This document shows, in pieces, positions 1 to 4,392 of a DNA stretch of 5,157 nucleotides. The DNA is taken from NCBI GenBank assembly GCA_001824455.1, contig MHXL01000059.1, forward strand, positions 1 to 5,157, in the 5' to 3' direction. Made by a program: the position numbers and the translations under genes. The first letter of the stretch is position 1. Every line of letters starts with the position of its first letter. The notes beneath the pieces were generated by a model. It worked only from the letters and a program-made list of their open reading frames with translations, ran no database searches and was not told where the DNA came from. The stretch is from Desulfuromonadaceae bacterium GWB2_53_15 (lineage in GTDB: Bacteria; Desulfobacterota; Desulfuromonadia; Geobacterales; Pseudopelobacteraceae).

Positions 1-21
1 TGAAATTGTAATTACAGCCAT
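1..21 (-). CDS. N-terminal fragment of a divergent gene, possibly a cytidylate-kinase-like protein
   Basis: Seen: on the minus strand an ATG at 21-19 opens a frame reading MAVITIS and runs off the left edge. It is preceded, 7 nt upstream, by AGGGAGGA, one of the best ribosome binding sites in the window. The gene is transcribed divergently from the methyltransferase gene at 135. Known: cytidylate-kinase-like proteins (AAA_26 / Cytidylate_kin_2 type) of delta-proteobacteria commonly begin with MAVITIS followed by R-[EQ]-[FY]-G-[SA]-G-G, where the glycine-rich stretch is the nucleotide-binding loop. Inference: the product call rests on seven residues only and is tentative. That a gene starts here is much better supported than what it encodes. 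Confidence 0.6.
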
Positions 22-28
22 CGACAAA

Positions 29-36
29 TCCTCCCT
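29..36 (-). promoter_or_regulatory. Ribosome binding site of the divergent gene
   Basis: The minus strand reads AGGGAGGA followed by 7 nt and then ATG at 21-19. The match to the anti-Shine-Dalgarno and the spacing are both near ideal. It is the main reason for calling a gene start within the first 21 bases of the window. Confidence 0.75.
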
Positions 37-122
37 GATTGTGACGCACTTCCAGCGGTATATAGCACGTTGTGATTGTGTAAACAAGACGGTAATGCTA
101 ATCTGCCTGTGAATTTAAATTT
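37..122. other. Divergent intergenic region
   Basis: This stretch separates the two divergent genes and must hold promoters for one or both. For the plus strand I see only weak candidates: TTGTGA (39-44) with 16 nt to TATAGC (61-66), and TTGTGT (76-81) with 17 nt to an extended TGcTAATCT (96-104). The end, 112-124, is an AT-rich stretch with overlapping short palindromes (AATTTAAATT, TTAAATTTAA). A five-codon ATG frame at 95-112 has no ribosome binding site and is not called as a gene. Confidence 0.45.
57..84 (-). promoter_or_regulatory. Candidate sigma-70 promoter for the divergent gene
   Basis: On the minus strand TTTACA (79-84, five of six matches to TTGACA) is followed by 16 nt and TATACC (57-62, four of six matches to TATAAT). 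A start site about 7 bp downstream would give a leader of roughly 28 nt that contains the ribosome binding site at 29-36. The geometry is sensible but the -10 is imperfect. An overlapping alternative is TTGTTT with a 17-nt spacer to TATATA. Confidence 0.35.
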
Positions 123-128
123 AAGGAG
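123..128 (+). promoter_or_regulatory. Ribosome binding site that decides a CTG start
   Basis: AAGGAG lies 6 nt upstream of an in-frame CTG at 135-137 and is the only good Shine-Dalgarno on the plus strand ahead of the methyltransferase frame. No ATG, GTG or TTG occurs in that frame between the stop at 99-101 and the TTG at 192. The ATG at 145 is in another frame and stops after about 22 codons. Confidence 0.55.
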
Positions 129-134
129 CCTGTT

Positions 135-722
135 CTGCCCGACTATGCCGTCTTCATACTTCGTTTCATCGCCTTCGCCGCAGTACATTCCTTGTTTGCC
201 GCAAAACGGGTAAAAAAGTTGATTGGAGGAACGATTGGAAAGGAGCCTCGCTTCTACCGGCTGATCTATAACCTAGGCTCGTTTGTTATGTTTGCCTGGG
301 TTATGGCGTCGTATAGAAATTCACCGGTACTATATTACGCACCCGGAGTGTGGAGTTTGGTCATCTACCTGATTCAGATCGTGATCGCTTCCATGCTTTT
401 CAACTGCATACGCCAGACCGGAACCGCTGACTTTCTGGGCTTGAGCCAGATCAGGGCAACGACATCATCAGGCCGGCATCTGGTTACCAGTGGCTGCTAT
501 GCAATAGTACGTCACCCACTCTATCTACTCTCAACCATCTTCATGATCCTCAACCCGGTCATGACCGTCCAGTGGCTCCTGCTAACCATCCTCTCCGCGA
601 TCTATTTTATAAGCGGGGCGTTGATCGAAGAGCGACGACTAATCGCAACATTTGGTGATGAGTATCGGCGTTACCAGCAGAGCGTCCCATTTATGATCCC
701 CTTCTGGAGAGTCTTCAGATAG
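135..722 (+). CDS. Isoprenylcysteine carboxyl methyltransferase (ICMT)/NnrU-like integral membrane methyltransferase
   Basis: Known: this family holds small multi-pass inner-membrane proteins whose conserved C-terminal half binds S-adenosylmethionine and methylates lipophilic substrates; bacterial substrates are mostly unknown. Seen: with a CTG start at 135 the protein has 195 residues. Hydrophobic segments lie near residues 4-20, 45-60, 72-90 and 132-160. The signature follows: G-C-Y-A-I-V-R-H-P-L-Y at about 120-130, E-E-R-R-L at 165-169, then F-G-D-E-Y-R-R-Y at about 173-180. Start choice: the first conventional start is TTG at 192, but it has no ribosome binding site and would delete the first membrane helix and its A-V-H-S-L-F-A-A-K-R motif, which looks typical of this family. 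The frame continues upstream to a CTG 6 nt after AAGGAG. The 3' end overlaps the convergent MgtC-family gene by 8 bp. Family is secure; substrate unknown. Confidence 0.85.
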   Translation: MPDYAVFILRFIAFAAVHSLFAAKRVKKLIGGTIGKEPRFYRLIYNLGSFVMFAWVMASYRNSPVLYYAPGVWSLVIYLIQIVIASMLFNCIRQTGTADFLGLSQIRATTSSGRHLVTSGCYAIVRHPLYLLSTIFMILNPVMTVQWLLLTILSAIYFISGALIEERRLIATFGDEYRRYQQSVPFMIPFWRVFR

Positions 723-732
723 CCGCCTGAAG
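713..732. repeat. Small inverted repeat over the convergent stop codons
   Basis: CTTCAG (713-718) and CTGAAG (727-732) can form a 6-bp stem with an 8-nt loop. The repeat spans the stop codons of both convergent genes (TAG at 720-722 plus, TGA at 717-715 minus). There is no T-run on either side in either direction, so it is not a convincing intrinsic terminator. It is the only hairpin I see at the point where both transcription units should end. Confidence 0.25.
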
Positions 733-1410
733 CCTGAATTCAACCCCCTTAACGCCTTCAAGTGCAGAAATCCGATCAATGGAATCTGTAGAAATGCTTT
801 TTCCGTGCATCTTTACTTGTAGCTCAAAGACAAGCATCCCGTTTTTTTTTCGTTCAACTCCAAATGGTGTCAATTGAAAACCAATGGCTTCAACGGCATG
901 GATTATGTGTCCCAGCTGTCCCTCAACATCATCGCTTTCAACCTTCAGCATTGCGTATCTGTCTCGTGCCAGCACGCCCTCGATCTTCTTCAGGGCAACC
1001 AGACTGACCAGTGCAATGACAGCAACCAGCAGTGGCAGCATATACAAACCGGCTCCACAGGCCAGCCCGATCGCTGCCGCGATCCAGAGGCAGGCAGCGG
1101 TGGTCAGCCCCCGTACCGAGGCCTTGTCCCGGATAATTGCTCCCGCCCCCAGGAAACCGATACCGGTCACAACCTGTGCCGCCACTCTTCCCGGATCAAC
1201 TCCAACCGGTAACCTACCGCTGAAATCACCGAATTCACGGTACAAGTGAATGGAAACAGCCATAAACAGTGCCGACCCAAGGGAAACCAGCAGATGGGTT
1301 CTAAAGCCGGCAGTACGGCCATGGACCTCGCGCTCCAGACCAATCAGCGCCCCCAGCAGCGAAGCCAACATCAGCCGGCCAGCCATTATCAGATCAAAAT
1401 CCATCGGCAT
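715..1410 (-). CDS. MgtC/SapB-family inner-membrane protein
   Basis: Seen: 231 residues from ATG at 1410, the usual family length. The N-terminal half is hydrophobic and carries the MgtC hallmarks: G-A-L-I-G-L-E-R-E (20-28) with R-T-A-G-F-R-T (32-38), and G-I-G-F-L-G-A-G-A-I-I-R (83-94) followed by V-R-G-L-T-T-A-A (99-106). Residues about 152-229 form a soluble ACT-like domain. Known: MgtC helps intracellular pathogens survive low magnesium and can bind the F1Fo ATP synthase; homologues in environmental bacteria have less clear roles. Start choice: an in-frame TTG at 1479 lies inside the preceding gene and adds an atypical Cys/Trp-rich leader. ATG 1410 follows TTAGGG by 9 nt, and the preceding gene stops 11 nt upstream. 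ATG 1404 and GTG 1413 are alternatives. It is last in the cluster, with no long leader of the Salmonella mgtC kind. An A9 run lies in codons 187-190. Confidence 0.93.
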   Translation of the reverse strand: MPMDFDLIMAGRLMLASLLGALIGLEREVHGRTAGFRTHLLVSLGSALFMAVSIHLYREFGDFSGRLPVGVDPGRVAAQVVTGIGFLGAGAIIRDKASVRGLTTAACLWIAAAIGLACGAGLYMLPLLVAVIALVSLVALKKIEGVLARDRYAMLKVESDDVEGQLGHIIHAVEAIGFQLTPFGVERKKNGMLVFELQVKMHGKSISTDSIDRISALEGVKGVEFRLQAAI

Positions 1411-1421
1411 CACGTCACACC

Positions 1422-2303
1422 CTAACCCGGACCGATTGCAACGGTCAGTACCAAACGCTGAACCCCACCAGCTTGACAAACGTCCAAGGGTATCCGCACC
1501 GTGCCGCCTTCTATACTGACGCCTGCTTCAGCGACGGTAACCTGCAATCCATCCGTAACGGCCAGACTTTCAGGTACGGATTCATCATCCTGCAGACACT
1601 CTTCCACCGGCTCTACTGAAACCGAAAACTCCGAATCAGCATCAGTGTTGATCTGATTTTCGACATTTTCGGCTTCAGCGCAGGCCTCAACGACCATACC
1701 TTCTTCCTGCGGGACATCACCGCTCTCCCTGACACGCAACATGATCTCGCGGGATAACTGTGAAAGAGCCTCCAGAACACCCTCTCCAGTAGTAGCCGTG
1801 GTCAAACAGGTACTGCAATCCGCTAACCCAAGATTCAAAGCAAAATCTGCCGCTGATATACGACCGGCCTGGTCAACCTTGTTGAGTTGGAGAACCATCG
1901 GTAGATCACGCAACCCTACGCCATAGGCATTCATAAAATCACGCACCTGCGATAGGCTTTGTTGCGTAGCAGTCAATGCTCCCGGCGAGGCATCCGCTAC
2001 AAACACAAGACCGTCAGTTCCCTTGAGGGTCATCTTCCAGGCTGCGGGATTTGCAACTTTGCCATGGAGCGTATAGATATGAAAACGGATACGGTAGCCA
2101 CTAAAGACCGGCTGCTCGAAAGGGCTGAAATCGAAGAAAAGCAACGTTGACCCAGCAGTAGGCTGGTTTTTCAGTTCACCACGCAAGCTCGGCTTGATCC
2201 TGTCAAACACGTAGCGAAGCGAAGTTCCCTTCCCTGCGCCATCTTGGCCGTAGTATACAATTTTTGCGTTGATCTCTCGTTTGGCGTGATTAACAATAGC
2301 CAT
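1422..2303 (-). CDS. Divergent MglA-like small GTPase with C-terminal extension
   Basis: Seen: 293 residues. The first ~190 follow the MglA fold: R-E-I-N-A-K-I-V-Y-Y-G (9-19), L-F-F-D-F (55-59), F-V-A-D-A (101-105), guanine-recognition N-K-V-D (141-144) and T-T-A-T-T-G-E-G-V (168-176). Key positions depart from the family. The P-loop is G-Q-D-G-A-G-K-G-T (19-27), with Gly where MglA has Thr after G-K, recalling adenylate kinases. The switch I T-E-T-D-R-T is replaced by T-A-G-S-T-L, and the switch II T-V-P-G-Q by T-L-H-G-K (78-82). The MglA catalytic Arg and Gln are therefore absent. Residues ~195-265 are an acidic, low-complexity stretch; 266-290 alternate in a beta-strand-like pattern (T-V-R-I-P-L-D-V, L-V-L-T-V-A-I). 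Known: MglA is a cytoplasmic polarity switch working with MglB, which is not present here. Inference: reduced or no hydrolysis. The start has GGGAG 5 nt upstream; the gap to the preceding gene is 16 bp. Confidence 0.85.
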   Translation of the reverse strand: MAIVNHAKREINAKIVYYGQDGAGKGTSLRYVFDRIKPSLRGELKNQPTAGSTLLFFDFSPFEQPVFSGYRIRFHIYTLHGKVANPAAWKMTLKGTDGLVFVADASPGALTATQQSLSQVRDFMNAYGVGLRDLPMVLQLNKVDQAGRISAADFALNLGLADCSTCLTTATTGEGVLEALSQLSREIMLRVRESGDVPQEEGMVVEACAEAENVENQINTDADSEFSVSVEPVEECLQDDESVPESLAVTDGLQVTVAEAGVSIEGGTVRIPLDVCQAGGVQRLVLTVAIGPG

Positions 2304-2308
2304 CCTTG

Positions 2309-2313
2309 CTCCC
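2309..2313 (-). promoter_or_regulatory. Ribosome binding site of the MglA-like gene
   Basis: The minus strand reads GGGAG, then 5 nt, then ATG at 2303-2301. It lies in the 16-bp gap after the TAA stop (2322-2320) of the preceding gene and fixes the start at MAIVNHAKRE, matching the usual MglA N-terminus. Confidence 0.6.
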
Positions 2314-2319
2314 GGTCAA

Positions 2320-3261
2320 TTAGCGTTTCTTGCTCAGCAACATCCGCTTGGCCTGCGTGGAAATCACCGAAGAGATGTTCTTACTCTTGGCATAGCTGGC
2401 AATATCTTTTTCCCCTAAAGTAGCAAGATAGCGCAGAGCATTCTGAACCGGCGTTCGTGGGTTTTCCACGAGCGCCTTGCGAATCTTGTAGTTTTTGATC
2501 CACTCCTTGTTTGAGCAAATCAGTCGCATGATCTCATCGTTCTGAACCCCGGCCTTCACCAGGGTATGTATCTCTGCTTCAGTAATGCGAGGATTCTTGA
2601 TGACACTGCCCGAGACCAGTTTGTTGGCGTCCTTGATGAGGATCGAACGCCATTCCTTATCGCCGGACAGTGCCATTTTGATCTTTTCGGCAATCCCCAT
2701 TATTTGAGCCATCTTATATTTGCTCAGAAATTCTTCGTCTTGCTCCTCCACCTCACCGGGCTCATCTTCATCAGAATCGTCAGTGTCTTTCAACGGTTCC
2801 TCGTCATCGGCACTCAGCTCCTCGACCAAGCGCTCTTCATCGCAGCCTTGGTCTGCGCTTTCACCTGTATTGGTATCCAGACGCTGCTCATCCAGAGTAG
2901 TGAACCTTTTGAGAAATCCAGCCGCCTGCGGGCTAAGCGCCTCGTTTTCCAGGAGTGCAGCGACAACATCCGGCCAGGTATGGTGATGGCGTGCGATTGC
3001 ATCGAGGATCGCCGGGTGGGTCTTGGACTCGCGAATATACTCCGCCAGTAGTTTTTCCGGTAGTGCGCCAAAAGCTACCGTTGCAGCAGCTTTAATCAGA
3101 TCATCCGCATCCCTCATCAAGCAGAAGAAGAGCATCAGCTGATCAGCAGGCACCATTTCTGCTGCAGCTTCAAGCCCCCGCAGCTTTTCAGCGGTACTGA
3201 CAGCGGGGCGGACATAAGCTGCCACTGCCGGAGAAATTTTCAGTTTGAGCTTCTCTACCAT
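2320..3261 (-). CDS. Helical-repeat protein of unknown function with acidic central linker
   Basis: I do not recognise a named function. Seen: 313 residues, no signal peptide or membrane segment, so probably cytoplasmic. An all-helical N-terminal domain (about 1-122) has HEAT-like character (D-A-D-D-L-I-K-A-A-A-T-V-A-F-G-A-L-P; T-H-P-A-I-L-D-A-I-A-R-H). A linker at about 124-180 is nearly half Asp/Glu. A basic, helical C-terminal domain (about 181-313) contains two related units, K-E-W at 202-204 with N-P-R at 223-225 and K-E-W at 252-254 with N-P-R at 267-269, and ends in K-K-R. From memory, similar hypothetical proteins with the K-E-W...N-P-R module are widespread in Geobacter-type genomes. 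Context: it starts 6 nt after the SPOR gene stop, with TAGGA of its ribosome binding site overlapping that stop (TAG), and precedes the MglA-like gene by 16 bp. Inference: a scaffold or effector for the MglA-like protein. Confidence 0.85.
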   Translation of the reverse strand: MVEKLKLKISPAVAAYVRPAVSTAEKLRGLEAAAEMVPADQLMLFFCLMRDADDLIKAAATVAFGALPEKLLAEYIRESKTHPAILDAIARHHHTWPDVVAALLENEALSPQAAGFLKRFTTLDEQRLDTNTGESADQGCDEERLVEELSADDEEPLKDTDDSDEDEPGEVEEQDEEFLSKYKMAQIMGIAEKIKMALSGDKEWRSILIKDANKLVSGSVIKNPRITEAEIHTLVKAGVQNDEIMRLICSNKEWIKNYKIRKALVENPRTPVQNALRYLATLGEKDIASYAKSKNISSVISTQAKRMLLSKKR

Positions 3262-3267
3262 AGAATC

Positions 3268-4365
3268 CTATTGCTGGGAAAGATTCGCCTTGACACCAGC
3301 AGACTTCAGCTTTTTCAGGGCCGCCTCCGCCGTTTTTTTGTCGCTGAAGGTTCCAGCTGTCAAGCTTTTGGATGGTATAGACACCTCGGCAAGTTTCAAA
3401 GCCAAGGGAAATCCGGCCGCAGTCAACCGTTCCTTCTCGGATAAGGCCCGCTCATTTAAGAGGTAGGAACCGGCATAAACAGCATATTTGCCGCCGTGAT
3501 CCATGATGAACGCATCGGATGTATGGCGTCTGATTTTATCCAACTCGGCCTGGGCAGCACTACGATCGCTATATTCCGCAAGGAAAAGTCGGTTCATCTG
3601 GGTTTTCTTGCGTGCGCCCGGCACGACAGACACTTCGAGGCCAGCTTTCCTGACCCTCACCAGATCAACCGCCAAAGCGTCCTCCAGCAGGTAAGAGCCC
3701 ACCATGACCGTCCAACGGCCACTGCCTGCTTGGCCTGGTGCTGCTGCAGGCTTCTTCTCAGGCTTGGCAGCTGTTTTTTTGACCTTTACCTCGCCACCAA
3801 CCGCTTTCTGCTTGTCGACTGCTTTTTTAGCCGTGACCTCTTTTTTCTCAGCAGCAACAGGCGGTTTTTTCTCAACCGGTGCAGTTTTATTAGCATCGAC
3901 CTTGACTGCAGCCGGCTTCTGTCCTTTTTTTTCAGCTAGGGCAGGCTGCGGTTTTTTTACAGCCGGTTTAGCGGCTTCCAGCTTCTTGGCCTCTTCCTTT
4001 AGCTTGGGTGCTTCTTTTGCGACCGGAACCACTACAGGGGACGCTTGGGAAACCTTGGCCGGCTCTGGCTTGCCTGCTGAAGCTGCAGCAGACTCTTTAT
4101 TTATTTCAGAGGGGACATTTGTTGCACTACCCTTGCCCAACTCACCTTCGCGGGTAGGGATCGGTTTTTTCACGACTTGTGGGAGCTGCGCTTCTACAGG
4201 TTTCTGCACCTTGAGCGGCTTGATCAGCCCGGTGAAAAAGTACACGTAAGCAAAACCACCGACCAGCACAAGCAGGACTATCAGCAGGACATTCTGGTTT
4301 CCCTTACTGCCATCGACGGCCTGATTAGAGCTATCGTCCAAATCCTTACTAAACTTGAAATCCAT
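3268..4365 (-). CDS. Single-pass inner-membrane protein with tandem SPOR domains
   Basis: Known: SPOR domains bind peptidoglycan stripped of stem peptides, often at the division septum. Seen: 365 residues with a polar 24-residue cytoplasmic N-terminus, one membrane helix at about 25-45 (V-L-L-I-V-L-L-V-L-V-G-G) and no cleavable signal, so the rest should be periplasmic. Residues about 50-215 are a low-complexity stalk; from about 116 to 205 nearly three in ten residues are Lys, with Ala, Pro and Glu making up most of the rest (A-A-K-P-A-V-K-K-P). Two SPOR units follow: 217-288 (R-W-T-V-M-V-G-S-Y-L-L) and 293-365 (K-Y-A-V-Y-A-G-S-Y-L-L, with the second half-repeat L-T-A-G-T-F-S-D-K-K-T-A). The protein ends directly after the second unit. 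Start ATG 4365 has GGAGG 6 nt upstream. It follows the EF-G-like gene by 27 bp. This resembles FtsN/DamX-like architecture, but sequence identity to either is not evident. Confidence 0.88.
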   Translation of the reverse strand: MDFKFSKDLDDSSNQAVDGSKGNQNVLLIVLLVLVGGFAYVYFFTGLIKPLKVQKPVEAQLPQVVKKPIPTREGELGKGSATNVPSEINKESAAASAGKPEPAKVSQASPVVVPVAKEAPKLKEEAKKLEAAKPAVKKPQPALAEKKGQKPAAVKVDANKTAPVEKKPPVAAEKKEVTAKKAVDKQKAVGGEVKVKKTAAKPEKKPAAAPGQAGSGRWTVMVGSYLLEDALAVDLVRVRKAGLEVSVVPGARKKTQMNRLFLAEYSDRSAAQAELDKIRRHTSDAFIMDHGGKYAVYAGSYLLNERALSEKERLTAAGFPLALKLAEVSIPSKSLTAGTFSDKKTAEAALKKLKSAGVKANLSQQ

Positions 4366-4371
4366 CTAAAA

Positions 4372-4376
4372 CCTCC
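4372..4376 (-). promoter_or_regulatory. Ribosome binding site of the SPOR protein gene
   Basis: The minus strand reads GGAGG, 6 nt before ATG at 4365-4363, inside the 27-bp gap after the EF-G-like stop codon. That gap shows no hairpin with a T-run, so read-through from the EF-G-like gene is expected. Confidence 0.7.
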
Positions 4377-4392
4377 GTGTACGTTATACCTG

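Noticed and set aside
39..104. Plus-strand promoters TTGTGA-16-TATAGC and TTGTGT-17-TAATCT
   Set aside because: Matches are too weak (three to four of six per box) to choose between them; noted only under the intergenic region.
95..112. Five-codon leader peptide ahead of the methyltransferase
   Set aside because: No ribosome binding site, no attenuator-like hairpins, no codon bias suggesting sensing.
145..213. ATG at 145 as the start of the methyltransferase gene
   Set aside because: It is out of frame with the methyltransferase and meets a stop after about 22 codons.
1411..1479. Longer MgtC-family protein starting at TTG 1479
   Set aside because: The added 23 residues lie inside the preceding GTPase gene, are Cys/Trp-rich and unlike family N-termini; ATG 1410 fits the family length and the operon spacing.
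2566..3051. Plus-strand open frame opposite the helical-repeat gene
   Set aside because: Antisense shadow of a well-supported gene; no family resemblance and no ribosome binding site at its start.
3773..3960. Repeated T-runs (A7-A8 on the coding strand) as terminators or simple repeats
   Set aside because: They are Lys-Lys codons (AAA AAA) in the SPOR protein stalk, not preceded by stable stems.
3704..4249. Long plus-strand open frame (181 codons) opposite the SPOR protein stalk
   Set aside because: It is the complement of the Lys/Ala/Pro-rich coding region, which leaves few stop codons on the other strand; the product is a Phe/Ser/Ala/Thr-rich low-complexity string with no ribosome binding site.
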